From: a virus
Reading direction: 5' to 3' (one strand)
Virus record (IMG/VR): IMGVR_UViG_3300047322_000229
Coordinates: 1 to 22,993 of that record
Length of the DNA stretch: 22,993 bases
Under the pieces are notes generated by a model that did no database searches, was not told the DNA's origin, and saw only the letters and a list, made by a program, of their open reading frames with translations. Of the stretch, positions 1-7,125 are shown piece by piece. Made by a program: the position numbers and the translations under genes. How positions within the stretch are numbered: position 1 is the first letter of the stretch; every line of letters begins with the position of its first letter.

Positions 1-1
1 G

Positions 2-118
2 CTCACGGTCGCAGACACGAAACGAAACAAGATTCTCGCGAAATCATTGACAGGAGTGGTACGGTCGCTAGGATGGGCAACAAGAAGTCGAAGAAGAATA
101 TACGGATCGCCGAACTAG
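2..118 (+). CDS. C-terminal end of an upstream gene (partial)
   Basis: Reading frame 2 is open from the window edge to a TAG at 116-118 and gives a plausible 38-residue protein end with a basic tail (…RSRRRIYGSPN). It would overlap the next gene, which starts at 73, by 46 bp; overlaps of this kind occur elsewhere in the window. No function can be assigned. The competing explanation is that frame 1 is the real one: it has no stop between base 1 and the ATG at 73, so the following gene could itself begin before the window. Confidence 0.3.
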   Translation, partial: LTVADTKRNKILAKSLTGVVRSLGWATRSRRRIYGSPN

Positions 119-522
119 AACGCGAAATACAGTGGTGGAAAGTACGTTTCGAGTTGTTAGTTAGCCGCGAACCCGACACCAAACAGTTGATCGAATCGTT
201 GCTGACCGGGATCGCTCCACTAATAATCGGCTACCAGTCGTCCCCTGAAGCGCAGGCCAAACAAATCCTGTCGCGAGCAGCCCAATCATTCGATGAGGGC
301 CACGACGTATTCTTTCCCGATGTTGAGTTCGACGAACATATGGAGAACCCTTCGCGATGGCCGATACCAGGGATGATATCTCAGCCGCAGACGACGCCGC
401 CACCAGTGACTACCTTGAACGGCAGCTACAGGATCGAGAACGGCGAGACCGTTCGGAGCGACGGAGAGGTAATGTTTCAAGCTGGAATGACCGGACCCCC
501 AGCGGAATCCGCGAACGAGTAG
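73..522 (+). CDS. Unassigned protein with N-terminal coiled-coil segment
   Basis: 149 residues from the ATG at 73. The N-terminus is very basic (MGNKKSKKNIR), followed by a charged helical stretch with coiled-coil character at about residues 10-30. A middle helical region (about 38-75) leads to a Pro/Thr-rich C-terminal third (about 95-149). I do not recognise the family. The start is uncertain: only AGG lies directly before the ATG, and the frame stays open to the window edge. The last 166 bp are shared, in another frame, with the next gene. Its position two genes before the terminase genes suggests a packaging or late-regulon accessory protein, but that is inference from neighbours only. 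Confidence 0.55.
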   Translation: MGNKKSKKNIRIAELEREIQWWKVRFELLVSREPDTKQLIESLLTGIAPLIIGYQSSPEAQAKQILSRAAQSFDEGHDVFFPDVEFDEHMENPSRWPIPGMISQPQTTPPPVTTLNGSYRIENGETVRSDGEVMFQAGMTGPPAESANE

Positions 523-794
523 ACTTAGACGAAGCCGAAGAACTCGCGAGGCGGCCTAGACAAGAGCAGCATGTCCGCGAGCAGGATCGTCGTGTCCGAA
601 CATTCGACCATACACAGTTCGTCGCGCATATTTCGGATCGAATCTCGTTCAATAAGAACGGTGACATGATGATCCAGTTGCAAATCCCGTTCCAGTTCAA
701 GCATTTAGCGGAACCGTTGACGGATGCGTTCGGTATTCCACTGTCGTTTGACGTCGAAGTGTGGGCGCCGTACCATGAAGCCACAACCCGCTAA
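357..794 (+). CDS. Unassigned charged protein, out-of-frame overlap with previous gene
   Basis: 145 residues. The ATG at 357 has GGAGAA at 342-347 with 9 nt spacing, a good ribosome binding site inside the preceding gene. Residues about 1-85 are highly charged and Arg/Asp/Glu-rich, probably helical or disordered. Residues about 86-140 look like a small folded alpha/beta domain with alternating hydrophobics (SFNKNGDMMIQLQIPFQF). The stop TAA at 792-794 overlaps the ATG of the following zinc-ribbon gene, so translation is probably coupled. I do not recognise the family. The long overlap could in principle be a -1 frameshift fusion with the upstream frame, but I see no convincing slippery heptamer, so a separate start is preferred. 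Confidence 0.6.
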   Translation: MADTRDDISAADDAATSDYLERQLQDRERRDRSERRRGNVSSWNDRTPSGIRERVDLDEAEELARRPRQEQHVREQDRRVRTFDHTQFVAHISDRISFNKNGDMMIQLQIPFQFKHLAEPLTDAFGIPLSFDVEVWAPYHEATTR

Positions 795-955
795 TGGCAT
801 GGTGTCCGATATGCGGCCGTTACTGGCTTGTTCGTACAGGTATGATAGTCAAACGCGGCCTCTTGGGCTATTCGTCTAATGACGTCGTTGATCCGCCTGA
901 CATGACTTGTCCAGACTGCGAGGGACCCGGTGTCGCAGCAACCGACGTACATTGA
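794..955 (+). CDS. Small zinc-ribbon protein (53 aa)
   Basis: The ATG at 794 overlaps the TAA of the previous gene (TAATG) and the frame runs to a TGA at 953-955. The 53-residue product has two CxxC knuckles: C4-x2-C7 in WCPICG and C39-x2-C42 in TCPDCEG. This is the arrangement of a single zinc ribbon. Such minimal ribbons bind nucleic acid or act as protein docking modules; which applies here cannot be told. The gene overlaps the next one (GTG at 930) by 26 bp. The paired cysteine knuckles, the coupled start and the fact that it fills an otherwise empty 135 bp gap make it credible despite its size. No close named family is recognised. Confidence 0.62.
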   Translation: MAWCPICGRYWLVRTGMIVKRGLLGYSSNDVVDPPDMTCPDCEGPGVAATDVH

Positions 956-1217
956 ACAAACCCAAGAACTCGCGTCTCTCGCGCTCGACCGTGCGAAACT
1001 GATACTACAGTACGGTCCTTCGCAGCAGCAGATACAAGTGGTGCGATCCGTCTTGGGGGTTCTCGCGCGTCAGGCCGCGGCGGGACAGGATGCGGTCGCG
1101 TCCGAAATGCGGCTCAAACTGGAAGCGCTCATGTCTACGATGCGCGACGTCCCTATTCTGGAACCCATCGTCGGCGAACAAGACTTTATCGAAGCCGAAA
1201 TCGTTGACGAGGACTAA
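930..1217 (+). CDS. Candidate small terminase or terminase-associated protein
   Basis: 95 residues, GTG start at 930 preceded by GAGGGA (920-925). The protein is almost all helical: an N-terminal helix (about 6-27), a second helical region (about 33-75) with a regular heptad-like EMRLKLEALMSTMRDV segment, and an acidic tail (EAEIVDED). The stop TAA (1215-1217) directly abuts the ATG of the large terminase, the usual place for a small terminase subunit, which would recognise the packaging site and regulate the large subunit. The length is short for a classical TerS and no clear N-terminal helix-turn-helix is visible, so the role is inferred from position and helical composition. A different terminase accessory protein is the main alternative. 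Confidence 0.5.
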   Translation: MSQQPTYIEQTQELASLALDRAKLILQYGPSQQQIQVVRSVLGVLARQAAAGQDAVASEMRLKLEALMSTMRDVPILEPIVGEQDFIEAEIVDED

Positions 1218-2819
1218 ATGCTAGAACTCGGTCCGCTACTAAAGACGCTCACAATCAAGACTAAAGACCTAGAGTTTCGCAAGTTCGATCTGTTCTCGAT
1301 TGATAACTTCGGATGGGCGCAACGACGATTCGTCCACCAAGTCGAGAAATCATACAACGAAGGCAAACCCGTACGTATCATCACTCTTAAAGCGCGGCAG
1401 CTAGGAATCTCGACTGTAACTGAAGCGATATTGTTCCTGTGGGGATTCATTCACCACGGAACCAATGGTCTTGTTATGGCCCACGAGAACACCGCGTCAC
1501 TTGAACTGTTTGAGATGACGAAACTGTATTGGGAAAGGTGGGATTTCCGCGATGCTTATACACTTCAGTCAGCGACGAAACAGAACTTCCATTGGGCTGA
1601 AACACGATCAAGACTTCGTGTTGCTACCGCTCGTAATATTCAGTCAGGGCGTGCCTCGACGTTGCACGCCGTTCACGCTTCTGAAGTTGCTTTCTATCCT
1701 GACCCGGCGACCCTTATGCTTGGACTGTCTCAGACGATTCCTAACAGGCACGGGAGCATCGTCGTGCTTGAATCAACCGCCAACGGACTCGGCAACTGGT
1801 TCTACGACGAGTGGTGTTCCGCGGAAGAAGGAGCCTCCGACTATATTCCGCTCTTCTTTCCGTGGTATAAGCATCCCGAATACAAGATGGCTACGACTCT
1901 CACAATCGAATCCGAGCTTACTACTGACGAACGTGAACTACGACGTTTGGGTGCGGAACTAGAGAACATCGCATGGCGTCGGTGGGCGATCGTTAACCTT
2001 GCCCGTGGTGACATGGGATTGTTCATGCAGGAATATCCGTCCACGCCCGAAGAAGCGTTTATCACGACGGGCCGTCCGATCTTCAATCACCTGAAACTAA
2101 AGGAAGCGTTCGATGAAGAACATGGGACGATCGGAAGATTTGTGGAGGATATTCGGGGTCGCGTACACTTCCAGCCCGATCATAGCGGCCAGTGGACGAT
2201 CTACCGTCAACCCAAGAAGGGTGACGTTAGATGGGATCGTTATTTCGCGGCAGGTGATCCTTCCGAAACCGTTACCGGCGACCCGTCCTGCATCCAAATC
2301 TTCAACCGTCAAACACTAGAACAAGTCGCGGTATTTCATGCGCGTATGAACCCTATGCACTTCGCGGACGAAATGATGTTAGGCGGGAAGTTCTACAATA
2401 ACTGTATGTTGTGTCCTGAGGTTGAAGGCGGCGGACAGGCAACGATAGCACGAATACTCACCCGTAACTATCCTAACGTATGGCTGGATAAACGAGCCGA
2501 TCGTCTCCGCGGCTCATTTAACGTGTTCGGCTGGTCAACGAACTACAACCGTAAACGGTGGGCTATCGGAACATTGCAGCGCACTATCATTGACGGGTCA
2601 TTGACTATCCACGACCGCAAGACCTACAATCAGCTACGGAACTACGTTGAGGACGACAGTGGGTATTGGGGGAACGCGGACAGAGAAATGCACGACGATG
2701 CAGTTATGTCGTTAGCAATCGGGGTCGTAGCATCTGAACAAGAAGGACCGTTCACATCCGACCCGCCAGATCGGTCCGCGATCCACGACCTTTACGCACA
2801 GGAGTTTGATACGGCATGA
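1218..2819 (+). CDS. terL: Terminase large subunit (packaging ATPase and nuclease)
   Basis: 533 residues, the motor that pumps DNA into the prohead through the portal and cuts concatemers. The N-terminal ATPase has a Walker A-like KARQLGIST (about 58-66), a Walker B region ending in HASE (153-156; E156 the likely catalytic glutamate) and the coupling motif ESTANG (185-190). The C-terminal RNase H-like nuclease has the first acidic residue in AAGDPSE (D347), a second acidic site in CPEVEGGG (E401/E403) and the final motif MHDDAV (D493, D494). Length and motif order are complete for the Terminase_6-type family. GAGGA at 1209-1213 precedes the ATG, and the stop overlaps the next gene as ATGA. 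Confidence 0.95.
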   Translation: MLELGPLLKTLTIKTKDLEFRKFDLFSIDNFGWAQRRFVHQVEKSYNEGKPVRIITLKARQLGISTVTEAILFLWGFIHHGTNGLVMAHENTASLELFEMTKLYWERWDFRDAYTLQSATKQNFHWAETRSRLRVATARNIQSGRASTLHAVHASEVAFYPDPATLMLGLSQTIPNRHGSIVVLESTANGLGNWFYDEWCSAEEGASDYIPLFFPWYKHPEYKMATTLTIESELTTDERELRRLGAELENIAWRRWAIVNLARGDMGLFMQEYPSTPEEAFITTGRPIFNHLKLKEAFDEEHGTIGRFVEDIRGRVHFQPDHSGQWTIYRQPKKGDVRWDRYFAAGDPSETVTGDPSCIQIFNRQTLEQVAVFHARMNPMHFADEMMLGGKFYNNCMLCPEVEGGGQATIARILTRNYPNVWLDKRADRLRGSFNVFGWSTNYNRKRWAIGTLQRTIIDGSLTIHDRKTYNQLRNYVEDDSGYWGNADREMHDDAVMSLAIGVVASEQEGPFTSDPPDRSAIHDLYAQEFDTA

Positions 2820-3166
2820 CGATCTATGCGTACAAATGTCGAACATGCGGAGAATACTTTGACTCACAATCGCGATCCCTTACATCTTGTCCCCGATGCT
2901 TGGGTCGCGACCTTGGCAGAGACTACTCGACGGTACAACTTAGCGTTGGAGCATTTAGACCGCACTACAACCACGCGGTTGGAGCGTATGTTAGTTCGAG
3001 CCAACATTTCGACGACCTTCTTAAAGTACGTGCGGAAGAAGCGGGAACAACCTTCGTCCGAACCGATCCAGGTGACGTTCCTCGTCCTACGGTCGACGAC
3101 CAAGCCTTCGACACCCAAGCGCGGACAATCCGCGACCGAAACATAAACCCGAAGGATTTAACATGA
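2816..3166 (+). CDS. FmdB-like zinc-ribbon protein
   Basis: 116 residues, starting at an ATGA shared with the terL stop. The N-terminus (MTIYAYKCRTCGEYF) matches the FmdB/CxxC_CxxC_SSSS type of zinc ribbon: C8-x2-C11 and C25-x2-C28. After the ribbon come a segment reading FRPHYNHAVGAYVSSSQHFD (about 48-67), a layout I associate with small phage-encoded FmdB-like proteins, and a polar tail. The family is often called a regulatory protein but its molecular role is not established; in phages it commonly sits near packaging genes. It is the second zinc ribbon flanking the terminase here. The stop overlaps the next ATG (ATGA at 3163). Confidence 0.8.
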   Translation: MTIYAYKCRTCGEYFDSQSRSLTSCPRCLGRDLGRDYSTVQLSVGAFRPHYNHAVGAYVSSSQHFDDLLKVRAEEAGTTFVRTDPGDVPRPTVDDQAFDTQARTIRDRNINPKDLT

Positions 3167-3255
3167 CAGAGACACAAGGTTGGGTAATCGTTATCGAACT
3201 CGGAGTTATCGCGCTCTCATATCTGCTTGGTTTGGTCGGTCGAGCGCGTCCGTAA
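3163..3255 (+). CDS. 30-residue single-pass membrane peptide
   Basis: The ATGA at 3163 overlaps the preceding stop, with GAAGGA at 3151-3156 as ribosome binding site. The frame ends at a TAA (3253-3255) that overlaps the next ATG. The peptide has a short polar N-terminus (MTETQG), a hydrophobic stretch of about 19 residues (WVIVIELGVIALSYLLGLV, residues 7-25) with one acidic residue, and a basic end (GRARP). This is a typical single transmembrane helix with a positive cytoplasmic end. The tight coupling on both sides supports expression. Its function is unknown; membrane anchoring, a holin-like or superinfection role are only possibilities. Confidence 0.55.
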   Translation: MTETQGWVIVIELGVIALSYLLGLVGRARP

Positions 3256-3413
3256 TGCCATTCAAGAGCGAGAAGCAGCGGCGATACTTGTGGATGGCTC
3301 ACCCTGATATCGCAGAGAAGTGGGCGCATGGCCAGCACTCCACGAAAGACGGCCCTCATCGTATGCCGAAGCGATCATCTAAACGATCGTTGCGAAAGAG
3401 TAGCCGCGGCTGA
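3255..3413 (+). CDS. Small basic phage protein (52 aa)
   Basis: The ATG at 3255 overlaps the previous stop (TAATG); the frame ends in a TGA at 3411-3413 that overlaps the next start. An in-frame non-ATG start at 3180 exists, but it would bury the membrane-peptide gene, so 3255 is preferred. The N-terminus [20 protein letters not shown] is a recurrent phage small-protein signature: a short aromatic and basic helix followed by a P-x-I-A-x-x-W element. The C-terminal half is Ser/Arg/Lys-rich (residues about 36-52). The function of this protein type is not established as far as I know; the charge suggests nucleic-acid or capsid-interior binding. Confidence 0.72.
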   Translation: MPFKSEKQRRYLWMAHPDIAEKWAHGQHSTKDGPHRMPKRSSKRSLRKSSRG

Positions 3414-4468
3414 TGCCGATTAACTTTGCCGGTACGCCGACACGTCAGCCGGGAACCGCGGGCGAGGTATGGCAGGCTGTCGATCCTGTCAACGGAGTGT
3501 ACGCGTGGAATCCCGGCGGTACAGGGCCGCCAGGACCCCCCGGAGCCACCGGAGCGATCGGGCCGCAGGGACCAGTGGGTGCTACGGGTCCAACCGGCCT
3601 GACGGGCAACACGGGCCTCACAGGAGCAACGGGTGCAACGGGTGCAACAGGACCCGCAGGAACCAACGGAACCAACGGAACCGCGGGCGCAACAGGAAAC
3701 ACGGGTCCGCAAGGCATCCAGGGCGCGACCGGCAATACAGGACCGCAAGGGTTAACGGGTCAACAAGGACCGACAGGACCGTCAGGACCGCCGGGACCCG
3801 CGGGGTCAGGATCAACAGGCATCGACAATATCTCAACATTTAACAGTGTCTACGGTACGGACCCGAACACTCCGTCATTAGACTACGAGTTCGATCAGAA
3901 TACGTCGTCGTTACCGTCCGGTTGGTCGTGGGTAAACCAGGGCGCACTAACGTATTCCGAACAGTTGGGTGGCGGTTCGCTTCTACTTCCCGCAACCGCG
4001 ACCGGAGATATTCGAGGTATAGTAGAATCATGTCCGTCAACATCTTCGTTCACGGTGTACGCGAAGTTCGATCTGGATATGGTACGGCAAGCGGTAGGGC
4101 CGGGAGCGGGCGCGGGAATAGCTCTCCGTGAATCATCGTCCGGTAAACTAGTCACATGGTTCCACTATATCAACGACGGTACAACAGACTGGTTAGATTA
4201 CGTTGACTCGTGGACAAACCCGTCTACCCATACAACGAACTTTCAGACGATCAAGTCACCGTTCAACTCACAATCTATCTACTTCTCGATACACAAAAAT
4301 AACGCGACGTCGTGGGATTTCTTGTTCAGTACGGGATTCCAGTGGATCAAGATTGCTACCGCGGTTAACGTCGGCGCGTTTATGACGCCCGACCAAATAG
4401 GGTTCTTCGGACGACTCGCGAACAACATTGACGCGTCCGCTTCAGTCGAATGGATGAGGTTTCGATGA
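3413..4468 (+). CDS. Collagen-like fibre protein with C-terminal beta-rich domain
   Basis: 351 residues. A short N-terminal segment (about 1-35) precedes 31 uninterrupted Gly-X-Y triplets (residues 38-130), rich in Pro at X and Thr, Pro or Ala at Y. A globular region of about 215 residues (137-351) follows, with alternating hydrophobic strands and many aromatic residues, resembling a jelly-roll or lectin-like domain. Such proteins form homotrimeric collagen rods in phage tail fibres and capsid spikes, so this is probably a surface-exposed trimer used for attachment or decoration. The start TGATG is coupled to the previous stop and the stop overlaps the portal ATG (ATGA). Its place between terminase and portal, away from the tail genes, is unusual and fits a head fibre as well as a tail fibre. 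Confidence 0.85.
   Translation: MPINFAGTPTRQPGTAGEVWQAVDPVNGVYAWNPGGTGPPGPPGATGAIGPQGPVGATGPTGLTGNTGLTGATGATGATGPAGTNGTNGTAGATGNTGPQGIQGATGNTGPQGLTGQQGPTGPSGPPGPAGSGSTGIDNISTFNSVYGTDPNTPSLDYEFDQNTSSLPSGWSWVNQGALTYSEQLGGGSLLLPATATGDIRGIVESCPSTSSFTVYAKFDLDMVRQAVGPGAGAGIALRESSSGKLVTWFHYINDGTTDWLDYVDSWTNPSTHTTNFQTIKSPFNSQSIYFSIHKNNATSWDFLFSTGFQWIKIATAVNVGAFMTPDQIGFFGRLANNIDASASVEWMRFR
3524..3802 (+). repeat. Collagen Gly-X-Y triplet repeat (31 units)
   Basis: DNA coding for 31 consecutive Gly-X-Y triplets. Local nine-base repeats such as GGTGCAACG recur around 3630-3650. The opposite strand shows mirror Pro-rich open frames here, which are artefacts of the repeat. Confidence 0.9.
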
Positions 4469-6297
4469 CGATTAACGACACGACGATGAGCCTGACGTCG
4501 TTCATGCCGAAATCACAACCGGATTTGAGGGTTGTAAATGATCTGCGGATGTTGTTCCTTATCGCGCGTGATGAGAAGCGTAACCGATACGACACATGGA
4601 TGCGTAACTACCGCCTCGTCAACAACCGTATCGGCGGCACAGTCTCAAACTGGATGCCTGCTCCGCGCGATTCTGAAATCTACCCTGGACTATCCTCACT
4701 AGTCGCGTGGATGACGGACCAAGAAATCGACATTGATCTGATTCCGTCCGCGGACCCTAACTCTAAACTGTTCGACTATATCAGTAAGATCGCAGACGAC
4801 CTCAACGACGTCATGTATACGAACTGGCAGGTTGAGGACTACGACGCACAAATCAAACTGGCGTTGTGGGACGCGACAATGTACGGCACAGGAATCATCA
4901 AGAACATTTGGGATAACGCGCTCGCGGGCGGATACGGCAATGCCGTGATGCGGCGTACTGATCCGTGGGCGTTCTATGTCGATCCTTCCGCGACGAAACT
5001 ATCTGACGCCGAATATATGATCGAAGTCAGAAAGGTTTCGCTCGATGAACTACAACGACGATTCCCTGACACATGGAAGAAAGTCGCAACAAGTAGCGGA
5101 TCATCCACTGATGGATACGACGACAAACCCAAGATCTACGGTAACGTGGACAACCGCGTCAAGACAAACCCTGGACAAATCCCTACGTCCGGGTCGTGGC
5201 CGGGTTCATCGCCTGGTATTGGAACGTGGGGAGGGAAATCCCGTGACCGTCGATTGTATATGCCTGACCCTGGATACGTGCTCTACGAATACTGGCTCAA
5301 AGTAAACGACGAGTACGAAGAAGAATGGGACTTCGGCGACGAAGAAGATGACAACCCCCCCGAGTACGCCGACAACCGCGTCGAACCAACCTGGCGATTC
5401 GTCGCGATGTGTAACAGCCGTATACTCCTTGACGTTCCAGTGTCCGAACTGTGGTCGCATGGTCAACCTCCGTATGAGGATTTCCGATTCGATGATATTG
5501 GAGAGTTCTACGGGATCAGTCTCGTCGATCATCTGGCGCATCCTCAAATCTACATTAATCGTCTGCTCACCGCCCTGCAACACAACGCTGAACTTACAGG
5601 AAATCCGATCTTTATCGAGTCCGCGAATAGTGGACTCAACCGTGTTAACATTATCAACCGCCCCGGTCAACGACTGACAGTATCTGGTCCTGGCGCAATG
5701 CAGAACCGTCCCGACTGGCTGCAACCGCCGCCCATGCCGCAACAGGTTATGGAGTTGGTACAGTTCTGGATTAGTCGTATCGAGAATACGATGAGTCTGT
5801 CCGCGCTACAGAAAGGCATCACGCCTACACAACGAAACGCGGAAGGCTCTCTCAACATGGTGCAAGAGGCTGCGTTCGTGCGTGTACGATCTGCGCTCTC
5901 TAACTTGCAAGCCTGTCTCCAACGATCTGCTGTCAAACTCGCAGACCTTATCGTCGACAACTACACGCAGCCACGAATCATGGCGATCATCGGTGAAGAA
6001 GGCGACCTTGTTGCGAAAGCTCTCGCGGGTCATCATTTCTACGTTCCATCTTCTGTTGGACAGACACCGCTCAAATATGTGATTCGTATAGAAGCGGGTG
6101 CGGGTGGTCCGACGTCGCGTGCGGCACGGATGGCCGAGGCGGACAAACTTTACGGTCTTGGTGCGGTCGACGACCAGTACGTTCTACAGAAGCATCGTGT
6201 CCGTAAGCCAACTGATATCCTTAAGCGGCTGTACTCGAAACGCCAGCAAGGACTCGTTGGTGGCGGTGCTAAGGGTAAGCCGCCGTCCAGTAAATAG
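4465..6297 (+). CDS. Portal protein
   Basis: 610 residues from the ATG at 4465, preferred over the in-frame ATG at 4450. It overlaps the preceding stop as ATGA and has GAGG at 4456-4459 with good spacing. The dodecameric portal forms the DNA entry vertex, docks the terminase and later holds the tail. Visible family traits are an N-terminal helical region with [10 protein letters not shown], a crown/stem-type middle with [15 protein letters not shown] and [11 protein letters not shown] (near residue 166), a Pro/Gly-rich disordered insert (about 215-255), an acidic insert (about 277-300), a C-terminal helical region ([18 protein letters not shown]) and a basic tail. Length and position between terL and scaffold/capsid fit. 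The call rests on this pattern and on synteny. Confidence 0.85.
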   Translation: MTINDTTMSLTSFMPKSQPDLRVVNDLRMLFLIARDEKRNRYDTWMRNYRLVNNRIGGTVSNWMPAPRDSEIYPGLSSLVAWMTDQEIDIDLIPSADPNSKLFDYISKIADDLNDVMYTNWQVEDYDAQIKLALWDATMYGTGIIKNIWDNALAGGYGNAVMRRTDPWAFYVDPSATKLSDAEYMIEVRKVSLDELQRRFPDTWKKVATSSGSSTDGYDDKPKIYGNVDNRVKTNPGQIPTSGSWPGSSPGIGTWGGKSRDRRLYMPDPGYVLYEYWLKVNDEYEEEWDFGDEEDDNPPEYADNRVEPTWRFVAMCNSRILLDVPVSELWSHGQPPYEDFRFDDIGEFYGISLVDHLAHPQIYINRLLTALQHNAELTGNPIFIESANSGLNRVNIINRPGQRLTVSGPGAMQNRPDWLQPPPMPQQVMELVQFWISRIENTMSLSALQKGITPTQRNAEGSLNMVQEAAFVRVRSALSNLQACLQRSAVKLADLIVDNYTQPRIMAIIGEEGDLVAKALAGHHFYVPSSVGQTPLKYVIRIEAGAGGPTSRAARMAEADKLYGLGAVDDQYVLQKHRVRKPTDILKRLYSKRQQGLVGGGAKGKPPSSK

Positions 6298-6350
6298 ATT
6301 CCACGCACGATCTGTTGACGGCTCGCTACAAGTACGGGACACTCGACGTC

Positions 6351-6557
6351 ATGGCAGATGGACCCACACCACGGCCTGCGGGCTGGAAGGGCGGCGGCGA
6401 GGACTTCGGTTTCGTCCGCACCTTTGATGGCCATATCGCGGTCGATTTGTTTGAGTCAGGTTCCACAGACGAAGGCAGGTTCGGTCACCGCAACGCACGC
6501 AAAGGATTTGAGCGCGCGGATATTGGCGGCGAGTACGAAACCTGGCTGGACGAGTAG
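6351..6557 (+). CDS. Small unassigned protein (68 aa)
   Basis: ATG at 6351 (a TTG at 6315 is the in-frame alternative) to a TAG at 6555-6557. The 68-residue product begins MADGPTPRPAGWKGGGEDFG and ends in an acidic segment (GGEYETWLDE). It is polar and mixed-charge, with no membrane segment or cysteine. The ribosome binding site is weak. It is the first of a run of small genes between portal and scaffold. The 6298-6350 gap before it holds no clear promoter or terminator. No family is recognised. Confidence 0.55.
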   Translation: MADGPTPRPAGWKGGGEDFGFVRTFDGHIAVDLFESGSTDEGRFGHRNARKGFERADIGGEYETWLDE

Positions 6558-6597
6558 AGTCGCGTAGACGCATGGAACGCGAAGGGGGGTGACAAGT

Positions 6598-6642
6598 ATG
6601 GCTCGTCGCGGACGTAAGCACGGTCGTAGGGGTCGTAAGTAA
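6598..6642 (+). CDS. 14-residue arginine-rich peptide (putative)
   Basis: The ATG at 6598 is preceded by AAGGGGGGTG (6582-6591), a strong purine-rich ribosome binding site at suitable spacing, and the frame stops at 6640-6642. The peptide MARRGRKHGRRGRK carries nine Arg/Lys, one His and three Gly in 14 residues, like a protamine fragment. Alone it would be too short to call. It is included because it has a good ribosome binding site and because the next genes carry similar basic Gly-rich sequences. It may be a real mini-protein, a leader peptide or a decayed copy of the following genes. Confidence 0.4.
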   Translation: MARRGRKHGRRGRK

Positions 6643-6660
6643 TCCCTCTTAAACGGACCT

Positions 6661-6712
6661 GTTGAGTGCAACGGGGAGGGGCAACAACGGTGGCGTCTCT
6701 CCCCCACTCAAC
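6661..6712 (+). promoter_or_regulatory. Strong RNA hairpin upstream of a ribosome binding site
   Basis: GTTGAGTG (6661-6668) pairs perfectly with CACTCAAC (6705-6712), and GGGGAG (6673-6678) pairs with CTCCCC (6699-6704). This gives 14 base pairs interrupted only by a 4-nt CAAC bulge on the left arm, with a 20-nt loop. No U-tract follows, so it is not a standard intrinsic terminator. The stem ends just before the AAAGGA (6715-6720) ribosome binding site of the gene at 6727. Possible roles are mRNA protection, processing or translational control. Confidence 0.6.
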
Positions 6713-6726
6713 GAAAGGAAAGACGG

Positions 6727-6861
6727 ATGCCAGTTCCGGCAGGACCAAGCGCGAATAACCCGCAGCCGAATCCCGGTACGTCATACAGATCATTCGCGAT
6801 GGATCGCACGGGTACTCGTAAAGGTGGACGAAAGTCGAAACGGAAGGGGAAGCGAAGCTAA
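6727..6861 (+). CDS. 44-residue basic mini-protein (protamine-like tail)
   Basis: The ATG at 6727 is preceded by AAAGGAAAG (6715-6723). The frame ends in a TAA at 6859-6861 that overlaps the next ATG. The first half is Pro/Asn/Ser-rich and probably disordered (MPVPAGPSANNPQPNPG). The last 18 residues are almost entirely basic (RTGTRKGGRKSKRKGKRS). The composition suggests electrostatic binding to DNA or RNA. Its opening MPVPAGPS resembles that of the next gene (MPGAPGPT), which suggests duplication. A competing 88-residue frame (6662-6928) has a TTG start and no ribosome binding site and is less likely. Confidence 0.62.
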   Translation: MPVPAGPSANNPQPNPGTSYRSFAMDRTGTRKGGRKSKRKGKRS

Positions 6862-6974
6862 TGCCAGGAGCGCCAGGACCAACGAAAGCTCGTGGTGGAT
6901 TCGTCCCCGGTATGGGACGGGGCGGTAAGCGCGGGCATGGTCGTAAGAAGCAAAAGAGAGGATCACGATACTAA
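6861..6974 (+). CDS. 37-residue basic mini-protein (protamine-like)
   Basis: The TAATG overlap with the preceding gene and another with the following gene (stop 6972-6974) show translational coupling. The peptide begins MPGAPGPTKARGGFVPGMGR and continues with a Gly/Arg/Lys-rich tail (GGKRGHGRKKQKRGSRY). Thirteen of 37 residues are Arg or Lys and acidic residues are absent. The N-terminal similarity to the previous peptide and the shared basic C-terminus mark the two as probable paralogues. A nucleic-acid-binding or DNA-condensing role inside the head is an inference from composition and from placement between portal and scaffold. Confidence 0.62.
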   Translation: MPGAPGPTKARGGFVPGMGRGGKRGHGRKKQKRGSRY

Positions 6975-7123
6975 TGGCAACCGATAAGGTCGGAAGCGAT
7001 ATGGGTCGTCGCGGAACTAACCAGTTCATGCGTCAGGGCCATACGGATCACATCTACGGCAACTCTCCTTCTATTGACGCGAAGGGTTCTATTACCGCGC
7101 CGCCGAAGGACCTTAAGCCGTAA
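6974..7123 (+). CDS. 49-residue small protein
   Basis: ATG at 6974 overlapping the previous stop, TAA at 7121-7123. The sequence opens MATDKVGSDMGRRGTNQFMR and then has His- and Gly-containing polar residues (GHTDHIYGN) and a Pro/Lys end (APPKDLKP). It is only moderately basic, unlike its two upstream neighbours, and shares just a short GRRG element with them. No family is recognised. The coupled start and its position in the run of mini-genes are the main evidence that it is real. Confidence 0.58.
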   Translation: MATDKVGSDMGRRGTNQFMRQGHTDHIYGNSPSIDAKGSITAPPKDLKP

Positions 7124-7125
7124 AG

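Noticed and set aside
47-74. TTGACA with TAGGAT 16 nt later, a possible sigma70-type promoter
   Set aside because: The -10-like box overlaps the start codon at 73 and would put the transcript start inside the gene; likely chance.
470-522. Possible -1 frameshift site (ACCCCCA) joining the overlapping genes at 73 and 357
   Set aside because: P-site re-pairing would be mismatched and no downstream structure was found; a separate start with GGAGAA explains the second gene better.
3445-3735. Pro/Val/Gly-rich minus-strand frame with PVAPVAP repeats
   Set aside because: It is the reverse reading of the collagen Gly-X-Y repeat.
6572-6592. Six-codon frame ATG...TGA before the 14-residue peptide
   Set aside because: Too short to support; its bases form the ribosome binding site of the next start.
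6662-6928. 88-residue frame with TTG start across the mini-genes
   Set aside because: No ribosome binding site, start inside the hairpin, and it competes with two short genes that have good ribosome binding sites and coupled starts. Kept as an alternative only.
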